NCBI GenBank assembly: GCA_023423695.1
Contig: JAFAFA010000105.1
Location: 62,001 to 126,000, forward strand
DNA from: Pseudomonadota bacterium
Lineage (GTDB): Bacteria; Pseudomonadota; Alphaproteobacteria; Azospirillales; Azospirillaceae
Length of the DNA: 64,000 bases
Direction: 5' to 3'
Shown: positions 1 to 8,085 of the stretch, in pieces
Numbering within the stretch: the first letter of the stretch is position 1
Layout of the letters: each line of letters starts with the position of its first letter
Made by a program: the position numbers and the translations under genes
The notes under the pieces: model-generated
Database searches by the model: none
Told to the model about the DNA's origin: nothing
The model's input: the letters and a program-made list of their open reading frames with translations, nothing else

Positions 1-27
1 CCACAGTCGGACTCCCTACGGTCGGGC

Positions 28-807
28 ATGAGCCTGATCGGGTCGGGCGATGCCGCGACCGGCGGCCGCTGGCTCGCCATGGTGGGCGGTACCGCGCTGG
101 GCGTGCTGGGACTCCGGCGGTCGGGATGGAGCGGGGCGATGCTGGCGTTGGGCGGCGCCGGCCTGTTCGCCGCCGGTGCCCTGGGCCTGCGGCCCTTCGG
201 CGGCCGGACCCTGCACGCAACCCCGGTTCCGGGCGCCTGGCGCAGCCATGATCCTGCGTCGCGTCGCCGGTCGCTGACGCCGGAACGCACCCAGGCGGTC
301 GTGACCATCGCGTCCGAACCGGGGACGGTCTTCCGCTTCTGGCGCAACTTCGCCAACCTGCCGAAGCTGATGCCGCAACTGGAGCGGGTCGACGTGCTGT
401 CGGCGACCGAAAGCCGATGGCTCGCCAAGAGCGTCGCCGAGCACGGCAAGATGCCGGGCGGGGAAGCGCTGAGCTGGCGCTGCGTGCTCGACCGCGTCGA
501 CGAGGACCGGCTGTTGACCTGGCATACGGTGGGCGAGACGGCGCTGCCGCACCGCGCCTCGCTGATGCTGACCCCGGCGCCGGGCGACCGCGGGACGGAG
601 GTCCGGTTGACGCTGGTCTACCGCGTCCCGGCCACGGAGGTCGCGGCGCGTCTGGGCGTGACTCCGGAAGCGCAGGCCGAGGAGGCGCTGCGCCGGCTGA
701 AGCAGCGCGTGGAGACGGGAGAGCTGTCCACCATCGACCGTCAGCCCCGCGGGAACGGGAGTGGGAATGGAGCGGCCAACGGCTCGTTCCGGGAGGCGAC
801 GGAATGA
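28..807 (+). CDS. SRPBCC-family protein with N-terminal hydrophobic segment
   Basis: 259 residues. Residues about 14-58 form two short hydrophobic, Gly/Ala-rich stretches, so the protein is probably membrane-anchored. Residues about 85-235 resemble a polyketide-cyclase/dehydrase (SRPBCC, START-like) fold, beginning near TQAVVTIASEPGTVFRFWRN. The C-terminus is a disordered Gly/Asn tail. SRPBCC folds bind hydrophobic ligands, but no substrate can be named here. The stop overlaps the start of the following alcohol dehydrogenase (ATGA), so the two are translationally coupled. The frame stays open to base 1 and there is no clear Shine-Dalgarno before the ATG at 28, so the true start may lie outside the window. 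Confidence 0.72.
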   Translation: MSLIGSGDAATGGRWLAMVGGTALGVLGLRRSGWSGAMLALGGAGLFAAGALGLRPFGGRTLHATPVPGAWRSHDPASRRRSLTPERTQAVVTIASEPGTVFRFWRNFANLPKLMPQLERVDVLSATESRWLAKSVAEHGKMPGGEALSWRCVLDRVDEDRLLTWHTVGETALPHRASLMLTPAPGDRGTEVRLTLVYRVPATEVAARLGVTPEAQAEEALRRLKQRVETGELSTIDRQPRGNGSGNGAANGSFREATE

Positions 808-1985
808 AGGCGCTCTGCTGGAACGGAACCAACGACCTGCGGGTGGAGCGGGTGCCCGACCCGGTTCTGGTGAATCCGCATGACGTGATCGTCAAGGTGG
901 CGCTGTCGTCGGTCTGCGGGTCCGACCTGCATCTGATCGACGGATATGTCCCCACCATGCGGCCCGGCGACATCATCGGCCACGAATTCCTGGGTGAGAT
1001 CGTCGAGAAGGGGCCGGAGGTTCGCTACCTCAACCGCGGCGACCGGGTCATCACCATCTCGGTGATCGGCTGCGGCCATTGCGGCCATTGCCAGCATGGC
1101 GAAAGCTCGCTGTGCGACAACTCCAACCCCAACCCGGACTATGCCCGCACCGCCTACGGCCATTGCGGCGCCGGCATCTTCGGCTACAGCCACGCCTTCG
1201 GCGGCTATGCCGGCAGCCATGCCGAATACATCCGGGTACCCTATGCCGACTTCAACGCCGTCCGGGTCCCGGAAGGGGTGAGCGACGAGAAGGCGCTGTT
1301 CGTGTCCGACGCGGTGCCGACCGGCTACATGGCCGCCGACATGGCCGGCATCAAGCCGGGCGACGTGGTGGCGGTGTGGGGCTGCGGCGGCGTCGGCCAG
1401 ATGGCGATCCGCAGCGCCTATCTTCTGGGGGCGGAGCGGGTGATCGGCATCGACCGCTTTCCCGACCGGCTGCGTGCCGCCCAGATGAAGGCGGGGGCGG
1501 AGACGCTGGACTACAGCCGCGTCGACATTTTCGACGCGTTGCAGGCGATGACCGGCGGGCGCGGTCCCGATGCTTGCATCGACGCCGTCGGCATGGAGGC
1601 CGACAGCGCGTCCAACCCGGTTGAGGACCTGTACGACCGCGCCAAGCAGGCGGTGGGGCTGCAGACCGACCGGCCGGCGGTGCTGCGCCAGATGATCGAG
1701 AGCTGCCGCAAGGGCGGCACACTGTCGATCGTCGGCGTCTATGGCGGGCTGATCGACAAGTTCCCGATGGGGGCGGCGATGAACAAGGGCCTGACCTTCC
1801 GCATGGGCCAGCAGAACGGCCAGCGCTATGCCGAGCGGCTGTTCGAGCACATCCGCAAGGGCGAGTTGGACCCGTCATACCTGCTGACGCACCGGATGCC
1901 GCTGGACGAAGGGCCGCAGGGCTACCGCATGTTCAAGGAGAAGACCGACGATTGCATGCGCGTCGTCTTCGCCCCGCAAGGTTAG
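804..1985 (+). CDS. Zinc-dependent alcohol dehydrogenase (class III / formaldehyde-dehydrogenase-like)
   Basis: 393 residues, the usual size for zinc-containing medium-chain dehydrogenases, which oxidise alcohols or S-hydroxymethylglutathione with NAD(P). Visible signatures are the catalytic-zinc Cys in SVCGSD (residue 38), the GHE motif near residue 60, a Cys-rich structural-zinc loop (GCGHCGHCQHGESSLC, residues about 91-106) and the Rossmann nucleotide loop GCGGVGQMA. The sequence between the structural-zinc loop and the Rossmann fold is of the long glutathione-dependent formaldehyde dehydrogenase-like type common in rhizobia and azospirilla. The ATG at 804 is chosen because it overlaps the upstream stop by 4 bp; the frame is open further upstream, but that part shadows the SRPBCC gene. 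The true substrate is unknown. Confidence 0.88.
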   Translation: MKALCWNGTNDLRVERVPDPVLVNPHDVIVKVALSSVCGSDLHLIDGYVPTMRPGDIIGHEFLGEIVEKGPEVRYLNRGDRVITISVIGCGHCGHCQHGESSLCDNSNPNPDYARTAYGHCGAGIFGYSHAFGGYAGSHAEYIRVPYADFNAVRVPEGVSDEKALFVSDAVPTGYMAADMAGIKPGDVVAVWGCGGVGQMAIRSAYLLGAERVIGIDRFPDRLRAAQMKAGAETLDYSRVDIFDALQAMTGGRGPDACIDAVGMEADSASNPVEDLYDRAKQAVGLQTDRPAVLRQMIESCRKGGTLSIVGVYGGLIDKFPMGAAMNKGLTFRMGQQNGQRYAERLFEHIRKGELDPSYLLTHRMPLDEGPQGYRMFKEKTDDCMRVVFAPQG

Positions 1986-2003
1986 AAGAGAAGGGAGAGC
2001 GCG

Positions 2004-2258
2004 ATGGAACTGGTCTACGCCTATCCTGCCGAACGCGGCCGGGGTGTGGAGGCCGAGATCGTCGGCAGCCTGCGCGACCGCTTCGGCAATGTGGTGCAGA
2101 CGGGGCGGGAGGAGCGCGATGCCGAGCGCGGCGACCGCGCCGACGTTTTGGTGACGCTGGAGGTCACCGACGACAAGGTGGAAGCGGCACTGACCGCGCT
2201 CCGCGCCCACCCGCTGGTGATCGACGCCGCCGCGCGGAGCTTCGGCGAGCGGGTTTGA
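2004..2258 (+). CDS. Small hypothetical protein (84 aa)
   Basis: 84 residues, acidic and soluble, with no signal peptide or membrane segment. A purine-rich Shine-Dalgarno (gaagggagag) lies just before the ATG. It starts 18 bp after the alcohol dehydrogenase stop and probably belongs to the same transcript. The predicted alternation of strand and helix (ELVYAYPAERG, then ADVLVTLEV, then a C-terminal helix) suggests a compact alpha/beta fold, but I recognise no family. Confidence 0.6.
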   Translation: MELVYAYPAERGRGVEAEIVGSLRDRFGNVVQTGREERDAERGDRADVLVTLEVTDDKVEAALTALRAHPLVIDAAARSFGERV

Positions 2259-2290
2259 CGGAGGCGGTTGCCTCCTTGCGAAGTCAGACT

Positions 2291-2337
2291 CCCACCTAAC
2301 CCTCCCCCGCTCAGAGGGGGAGGGTTAGGGAGGTGGT
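2291..2337. repeat. Intergenic palindromic repeat
   Basis: A near-perfect inverted repeat. The left arm is ccacctaaccctccccc and the right arm is gggggagggttagggaggtgg (one extra g), separated by a short loop (gctcaga). The same arm sequence recurs at 62357-62461, so this is a member of a dispersed repeat family. It lies between an operon end and treZ and may also act as a transcript-end hairpin, but no T-tract follows. Confidence 0.75.
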
Positions 2338-2469
2338 ATCCGACCGAGTCCCCAAAAACCCTTAGGCTTCAAAACAATTTTCCCCACTTCCCGCGTGACC
2401 ACACCGCCCCGCTCCTGTTGACCATGACCGTAAGGCAAGTCCGCCTCACGTTTTCGGGGGCCAGCTATC

Positions 2470-4476
2470 GTGAACATCTCCGCCGCAGTTCCGTCTGCCG
2501 AGCAGCCCCATGCCACCGTCACGCGTCGCTGGCCGATCGGGGTGGAGTTACAGCCGGGCGGCGCGCATGCGCGCGTCTGGGCACCCAAGGCCAAGCGGGT
2601 CGAACTGGTGGTCGAGCCGGACGGGCAGGCGACGGCGCTGGAGGGAGAGGGGAACGGCTATTTCTCCGGTGCCGTGACGGGGCTGGAGGCCGGCGGGCTC
2701 TACCGGTTCCGGCTCGATGGCGGGGAGACGCTCTATCCCGATCCGATGTCGCGCTTTCAGCCCGACGGGCCGCACGGTCCCTCGCAACTGGTCGATCCGC
2801 ACCGGTTCGACTGGACCGACCGGGATTGGCGCGGCCGGTCCATCAAGGGCCAAGTGATCTACGAGATGCACATCGGCACCTTCACGCCGGAAGGCAGCTG
2901 GGACGCGGCGCTGCGGGAACTGCCGGCGCTGGCCGACCTCGGCGTCACCGTGCTGGAGTTGATGCCGGTGTCGGAGTTTCCCGGCCGCTTCGGCTGGGGT
3001 TATGACGGGGTGAACCTGTTCGCGCCGACCCGGCTCTATGGCGATCCCGACGCCATGCGCCGCTTCGTGAACGAGGCGCACCGGCTGGGGCTCGCCGTCA
3101 TCCTCGACGTCGTCTACAACCACTTCGGCCCTGACGGCAATTACCTGAAGTGTTTCGCCGACGACTATTTCACCGACCGCTACAAGAACGAATGGGGCGA
3201 GGCGATCAACTTCGACGGTCCCAATTCCGCTCCGGTGCGGGAATTCTTCCTGGCCAACGCCGCCTTTTGGATCGAGGAGTATCATCTGGACGGGCTGCGG
3301 CTGGACGCCACCCAATCCATCCATGACAGCAGCGAATCCCGGGGCGCCCCCCACATCCTGACCGAGATCTCCCGCGCCGTGCGCAAGGCTGCCGGCGGCC
3401 GCGCCGCCATCCTGGTGGGGGAGAACGAACCTCAGCACGCCAGCATGGTGAAGCCGGCCGACGAGGGCGGCTGCGGGCTCTGCGCCATCTGGAACGACGA
3501 TTTCCACCATTCCGCCATGGTGGCGCTGACCGGCCGGATGGAGGCCTATTACACCGATTACCGTGGCACGCCGCAGGAATTCGTGTCGGCGATGAAGCAC
3601 GGCTTCCTCTATCAGGGACAGTGGTATCGTTGGCAGGGCAAGCGCCGCGGCATGCCGGCCTTCACGGTGCCGCGCCCGGCCTTCGTCACCTTCCTGCAGA
3701 ACCACGATCAGATCGCCAACTCCGCCCGCGGGCTGCGGCTGCACGCGCTGACGACACCCGGGCGGCTGCGGGCGATGACGGCGCTGACCCTGCTGGGACC
3801 CGGTACGCCGATGCTGTTCCAGGGGCAGGAGTTCGCCGCCAGCGCCCCCTTCCTCTATTTCGCCGATCACAAGCCGGAACTGGCCGAACTGGTCGAAAAG
3901 GGCAGGGCGGAGTTCCTCGCCCAGTTCCCCAGCATCGCGGAGCCCGCCATGCGGGCTGCCCTGCCCAAGCCCCATGCGGAGGACAGCTTCACCCGCTGCA
4001 AGCTCGACCACCGCGAGCGGGAGAGCAATGCCGCGGTCTGGGCGTTGCACCGCGACCTGCTGCGGCTGCGCCGCGAGGATGCGGCCTTCGCCGCCCAGCG
4101 GGGCGGCGGGGTGGATGGCGCGGTTCTGGGGGAGGAGGCCTTCGTCCTGCGCTTCTTTGGGGAGGAGGAGGGGAACGACCGGCTGGTGCTGGTCAATCTC
4201 GGCCGCGACCTGACCTTGCGGGCGCTGGCCGACCCGCTGCTGGCCCCGCCGCTCGACGGTGCCTGGACCCTGAGGTGGTCGAGCGAGGAGCCTGCCTATG
4301 GGGGGGGCGGCACCGCACCGGTGGAACAGGCCGACGGTGCCTGGCGTCTGCCGGGTCACGCGGCAGTGGTGCTGGGGCCGGCGCGCGATTTTCCGACAAA
4401 AAGCGACGATGCCGGAGGCAACACAACCCCCGTCATCGTGGTTTCCAAGAGGTCCGAAACGGAAAGCAGAGCGTAG
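2470..4476 (+). CDS. treZ: Malto-oligosyltrehalose trehalohydrolase (TreZ)
   Basis: 668 residues. TreZ (EC 3.2.1.141) is a GH13 enzyme that releases trehalose from the end of malto-oligosyltrehalose in the cytoplasm (TreY-TreZ pathway from glycogen or maltodextrin). An N-terminal beta-sandwich (residues about 22-100) precedes the GH13 barrel. Catalytic residues are visible: nucleophile Asp279 in GLRLDATQS, acid/base Glu318 in VGENEP and the third Asp413 in NHDQIAN. The block around GPDGNYL, then WGEAINFDGPNS, and the later GQEFAASAPFLYFADHK are typical of TreZ and unlike branching enzyme GlgB. The start is GTG at 2470. The debranching enzyme follows after 7 bp. No treY is in the window, which is unusual for the pathway. 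Confidence 0.9.
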   Translation: MNISAAVPSAEQPHATVTRRWPIGVELQPGGAHARVWAPKAKRVELVVEPDGQATALEGEGNGYFSGAVTGLEAGGLYRFRLDGGETLYPDPMSRFQPDGPHGPSQLVDPHRFDWTDRDWRGRSIKGQVIYEMHIGTFTPEGSWDAALRELPALADLGVTVLELMPVSEFPGRFGWGYDGVNLFAPTRLYGDPDAMRRFVNEAHRLGLAVILDVVYNHFGPDGNYLKCFADDYFTDRYKNEWGEAINFDGPNSAPVREFFLANAAFWIEEYHLDGLRLDATQSIHDSSESRGAPHILTEISRAVRKAAGGRAAILVGENEPQHASMVKPADEGGCGLCAIWNDDFHHSAMVALTGRMEAYYTDYRGTPQEFVSAMKHGFLYQGQWYRWQGKRRGMPAFTVPRPAFVTFLQNHDQIANSARGLRLHALTTPGRLRAMTALTLLGPGTPMLFQGQEFAASAPFLYFADHKPELAELVEKGRAEFLAQFPSIAEPAMRAALPKPHAEDSFTRCKLDHRERESNAAVWALHRDLLRLRREDAAFAAQRGGGVDGAVLGEEAFVLRFFGEEEGNDRLVLVNLGRDLTLRALADPLLAPPLDGAWTLRWSSEEPAYGGGGTAPVEQADGAWRLPGHAAVVLGPARDFPTKSDDAGGNTTPVIVVSKRSETESRA

Positions 4477-4483
4477 GTCCACC

Positions 4484-6535
4484 ATGGCTGATTTCGTCCG
4501 CACCCTGTCGCGCGACGTCCTGAACACTGGCCCGCACGGTGCTGAAACCCGGGAGTGGCTGGTTGCCAACGGCCTCGGTGGCTATGCCTCCGGTGCCGTG
4601 TCGGGGGCGGTGACACGGCGTTATCACGGGCTGCTGGTCGCCGCACTTCCAGCCCCGCTCGGCCGCGTGCTGATGCTGAGCCAGCTGAGCGACGTGGTCA
4701 CCGATTCAGATGGCCGCAAGTTCCGGCTGAGCTGCCGCGATACGGGCGGCGACCCGGCGGACGGCGAGGAAGCCGATGACGGGCAGACCGCCGCCCTGCA
4801 GGAATTCCGCATGGAGGCGGGACTTCCCGTCTGGCGTTTCCGTGCCGGCGGGGTGGTGATCGAGAAGCAGGTCGTCCTGCCGCATGGCCAGAACATCGTC
4901 CATGTCACCTACCGCGTGCTGGAGGCGAAGGCGCCGGTGCAATTGCGGCTGCGGCCGGTGCTGGCCTTCCGCACGCTGGAATCGGCGGTGGACCGGCCGC
5001 TGGCGGGGGCCTATCGCATCACCGCGACAGGGCAGCGCTACGAGGTGTCGGCCGGTCCCGACCTGCCGGTTCTGCGCATGGCGATCGAGGGCGGCGACTT
5101 CCCGATGACTCTCGACGGCGGCATTCGCCGCGAGGTCTATTACCGGGTTGAGGACGAGCGCGGCTATCAGGCCCGCGGCTCGCTCTGGACGCCCGGCTAC
5201 TTCAGCGGCGAGGTCGGGGCCGGACAGAGCATCACCTTCGCCGCCGCGACCGAGGAGTGGTGGCGGCTGGAGGCGCTGCCGCCGACCGATGTGCTGGGGT
5301 TCGAGACAGAACGCCGCCGCCGCATCATCCAGAACGCCCATCCCAGCCTGCGGCACGGCGCGATGGCGGAACTGGTGCTGTCCGCCGACAGCTTCCTGTT
5401 CGTGCCGGCCGGCCGTGTCGCCGACCAGATGCGGGCACGGGCGGAGGGAGACGAGGTCCGAACGGTGATCGCCGGCTACCACTGGTTCACCGACTGGGGC
5501 CGCGACACCATGATCGCGCTGGAAGGTCTGACGCTGGCCACCGGCCGCCACATGGAGGCGGGGTGGATTCTGCACACCTTCGGCCATTACATCCGCGACG
5601 GCCTGATCCCCAACATGTTCCCCGATGGCAAGGACCGCGGGCTGTACCACACCGCCGACGCGACGCTGTGGTTCTTCCACGCACTGCACCGCTATCTGAG
5701 CGTCACCGGCGACCGCGACACATTGCGCCTGCTGCTGCCCAAGCTGAGCGAGGTGATCGACTTCCACCGCCGCGGCACCCGCTTCGGTATCGGCGTCGAT
5801 CCCAGGGACGGGCTGCTGCGCCAGGGGCAGGAGGGCTACCAGCTGACCTGGATGGACGCCAAGGTGGACGACTGGGTGGTCACGCCGCGGCGTGGAAAGG
5901 CGGTGGAGATCAACGCGCTGTGGCACAACGCCCTGCGCCTGATGACGGACTGGCTGCGCGAGGAGGACGGCGAGGCCGCTGCCCGCCCGTTGGAGGAGTT
6001 GGCCGATCAGGCCCGCGCCTCCTTCAACGCGCGGTTCTGGTGTCCGTCGGCGGGGCATCTGTTCGACGTGGTGGATGGGGAGCATGGCGACGATATCGCC
6101 TGCCGGCCCAACCAGATCTTCGCCGTCTCGCTCGACCATCCGGTGCTGGAGCGAGAACGGTGGGAGCCGGTGGTGGAGACGGTGCGCAAACACCTGCTGA
6201 CCCCGGTCGGGCTGCGGTCGCTGGCGCCCGGCTGCCGCGACTACAAGGCGAAGTATTTCGGCGACCTGCGGGCGCGCGACGCCGCTTATCACCAGGGCAC
6301 CGTCTGGGGCTGGCTGATCGGCCCCTACGTCGATGCGTGGCTGAAGCTGCACCCGCAGGACAAGGAGGGAGCGCGCCGCCTGCTGGAAGGCTTCCTGCCG
6401 CATCTGGACGAGGCCGGCATCGGAACCATCAGCGAAATCTTCGATGCGGAACCCCCCTTCACCCCGCGCGGTTGCATATCCCAGGCCTGGAGCGTGGCGG
6501 AGGTGCTGCGCTGTTGGGCGAAGACCGACGGATAG
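4484..6535 (+). CDS. Amylo-alpha-1,6-glucosidase (glycogen debranching enzyme)
   Basis: 683 residues. It hydrolyses alpha-1,6 branch points of glycogen or limit dextrins and so supplies linear chains. The N-terminal half (residues about 15-240, starting TREWLVANGLGGYASG) matches the bacterial GDE N-terminal domain. The C-terminal half is an (alpha/alpha)6 barrel of the GDE_C type, with the conserved block DWGRDTMIALEG near residue 337 and the later DAKVDDWVVTPR and HQGTVWGWLIGPY. The ATG at 4484 lies 7 bp after the treZ stop. The longer open frame upstream only shadows treZ. Coupling with treZ suggests that glycogen is debranched before conversion to trehalose, the role TreX has elsewhere. 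Confidence 0.87.
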   Translation: MADFVRTLSRDVLNTGPHGAETREWLVANGLGGYASGAVSGAVTRRYHGLLVAALPAPLGRVLMLSQLSDVVTDSDGRKFRLSCRDTGGDPADGEEADDGQTAALQEFRMEAGLPVWRFRAGGVVIEKQVVLPHGQNIVHVTYRVLEAKAPVQLRLRPVLAFRTLESAVDRPLAGAYRITATGQRYEVSAGPDLPVLRMAIEGGDFPMTLDGGIRREVYYRVEDERGYQARGSLWTPGYFSGEVGAGQSITFAAATEEWWRLEALPPTDVLGFETERRRRIIQNAHPSLRHGAMAELVLSADSFLFVPAGRVADQMRARAEGDEVRTVIAGYHWFTDWGRDTMIALEGLTLATGRHMEAGWILHTFGHYIRDGLIPNMFPDGKDRGLYHTADATLWFFHALHRYLSVTGDRDTLRLLLPKLSEVIDFHRRGTRFGIGVDPRDGLLRQGQEGYQLTWMDAKVDDWVVTPRRGKAVEINALWHNALRLMTDWLREEDGEAAARPLEELADQARASFNARFWCPSAGHLFDVVDGEHGDDIACRPNQIFAVSLDHPVLERERWEPVVETVRKHLLTPVGLRSLAPGCRDYKAKYFGDLRARDAAYHQGTVWGWLIGPYVDAWLKLHPQDKEGARRLLEGFLPHLDEAGIGTISEIFDAEPPFTPRGCISQAWSVAEVLRCWAKTDG

Positions 6536-7135
6536 ACGGGACAACGGTTGCGGAGCCGCTTCTCGACGAAGGTCATAGGGCGGCGGACCAAGGTCGCTCC
6601 ACCCGCAACGATGGTGCAATACCCTTGGAGGCAGTTGTCAACAGGGCACAATCGGGTGTGAAATCCAGGGGCGCGGCGGAATGTGACAGATTTCGGTTGA
6701 CACGCCGGCCAAGCCCCTCGGGCTCTGAATGAAAGTTTTCTGTTACAGATCAGGTGCTTAACAAGAATGCCTGATTTTTGGGCAAACACCACGAGGGCCT
6801 TGAATCGCCTAGTGCGAATCGGGGCTGCCCACGGCTTGCCCACACAGTTATCCACAGCCTCTGTGGAGACCGCGGGTTCTGCCGGCGGCCATGGCTTATG
6901 GCGTGCCCGCGTGCCGAACCCGTACCTTCGATGCCTGTACTTTAGGCAGACAGCGGGCGTGGGGCATGCGCAAGGGGGTAATCGGTTTGGATTTTAGCCA
7001 AGCCGGAAAAAGCATCCTATAGTTCCCGCACCGGTTCCTTCGGTACCCCGACCAGTCCAGTTGGCAATACGGTTGGATGGCCGGTCGGATGCGGTCGGAC
7101 GGGTATGCGGAAGAACAGCCAGAACGGAGGTGCCC
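6536..7135. other. Non-coding stretch, AT-rich core with DnaA-box-like sites
   Basis: About 600 bp with no supportable gene. An AT-rich tract (about 6722-6790) contrasts with the GC-rich surroundings and is followed within 60 bp by DnaA-box-like 9-mers. The last 75 bp before 7136 contain the leader of the next gene, with a Shine-Dalgarno (cggagg) at about 7125-7130. Confidence 0.5.
6836..6856 (+). promoter_or_regulatory. Consensus DnaA box with a neighbouring weak box
   Basis: TTATCCACA at 6848-6856 is identical to the strong DnaA-box consensus. TTGCCCACA at 6836-6844 differs at two positions, and tgtggagac immediately downstream is a weak inverted match. DnaA boxes serve at replication origins and in DnaA-controlled promoters. 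One perfect box can also occur by chance. Confidence 0.35.
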
Positions 7136-7525
7136 ATGCGGAGCGTTGTGCGAGGCGTCGCCGGCATGCCGCACCCGGCAGTCCGGTCTTCGGCAATCCA
7201 GCCTTCGTCAATTCAATCTGCGGCGGTCCGGTCCGATTGGCCGAAAAGCGGTGGCGAGGATGCCGGGCGGCCCCGGCAGCCAGGTGCCATGGCCCTGCTG
7301 ACCGCGCTTGTGGGCCCGTTGCTGGCGGCGTCGGTGCTGGGTGCGCTGATCCTGCATCTGCTGGCCGGTCTGGCGGCGCGGCTTCCCGCCTCCGACGCCT
7401 TGGGGGCGCTGTCGATCATGGCCGGAATGGCGATGGTCCTCGTCACGCTTCTGCCCTTCACGCTGCTGTCGGTCAGGCGGGCGCATCGCGCCTGGGCGGA
7501 CATGCAAGGTGCGGTGCACCGATGA
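7136..7525 (+). CDS. Small integral membrane protein, unknown function
   Basis: 129 residues. The N-terminal 50 residues are low-complexity Ser/Gly/Arg/Ala; then two hydrophobic segments follow (residues about 52-75, MALLTALVGPLLAASVLGAL; and about 85-108, a Met/Leu/Val-rich helix), ending in a short basic tail. I recognise no family. The ATG at 7136 is preceded by cggagg at ideal spacing. An internal ATG before MALLTALVG (about 7289) would give a 78-residue protein starting at the first helix and cannot be excluded. Confidence 0.55.
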   Translation: MRSVVRGVAGMPHPAVRSSAIQPSSIQSAAVRSDWPKSGGEDAGRPRQPGAMALLTALVGPLLAASVLGALILHLLAGLAARLPASDALGALSIMAGMAMVLVTLLPFTLLSVRRAHRAWADMQGAVHR

Positions 7526-7695
7526 GCGTCCCACCCTCTCAGGGTTTTGCCTGAACGGACTACCCCGAAGGCAGGAATCGATTGCCCCCGGCGCCATGCC
7601 CGCGTTTAATCGTGGGCATGGACGGCAGGTGGATGGCAAATGGGCGGCACTCGCCCGTTCCCTGACTGTGCGGGGCGGTTTTCTGGGGGCGCGGG

Positions 7696-8058
7696 ATGGG
7701 GCTTTTCGACTTCCTGAAGGTCACGGTGAAGGATCAGAAGCCGGCAAAGCCGGCCGGGCGCATGGCGGTCAGCGTCGTGGAATGCGACGGCAAGAGCTTT
7801 CCCATCGTGTCGCTGACGCCAAAGGGCTTTGTCGCCCGCGGCTTCGACGGCTCGCTGATCGTCGGGCAGAATGCTCGGGTGTCGGTGCGCGTCGATGATC
7901 CGGCCGGCAAGTTCGCCTTTGCCGCGACCGTCGCCGTGGTGGAGGTGAAGGGAGCCACCTTCGGCGCCACCTGGACGATCCTGCCGCCGGAGGTGGAAGG
8001 AGCGATCCGGCACTATGCCCAGAACCGCAAGCAGCAGGATGCCAAGGGCGTCCGATAG
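7696..8058 (+). CDS. PilZ-domain-like small protein
   Basis: 120 residues. After a short amphipathic start (MGLFDFLKVTVKD), the rest forms a beta-barrel-like pattern (residues about 24-105: MAVSVVECDGKSFPIVSLTPKG, then FAFAATVAVVEV, then FGATWTILP), which resembles PilZ folds. The canonical c-di-GMP ligands (RxxxR and (D/N)xSxxG) are not obvious, so it may not bind c-di-GMP. It is a single gene between a small membrane protein and the convergent deacetylase. The family assignment is tentative. Confidence 0.55.
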   Translation: MGLFDFLKVTVKDQKPAKPAGRMAVSVVECDGKSFPIVSLTPKGFVARGFDGSLIVGQNARVSVRVDDPAGKFAFAATVAVVEVKGATFGATWTILPPEVEGAIRHYAQNRKQQDAKGVR

Positions 8059-8085
8059 GGGCGCCCGGTAACGCGTTCCTGCTCC

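Noticed and set aside
7062..7076. Possible sigma-54 promoter (TGGCA, 6 bases, TTGG) upstream of the small membrane protein
   Set aside because: The -12 element lacks the invariant GC (it reads GG), so the match is not convincing.
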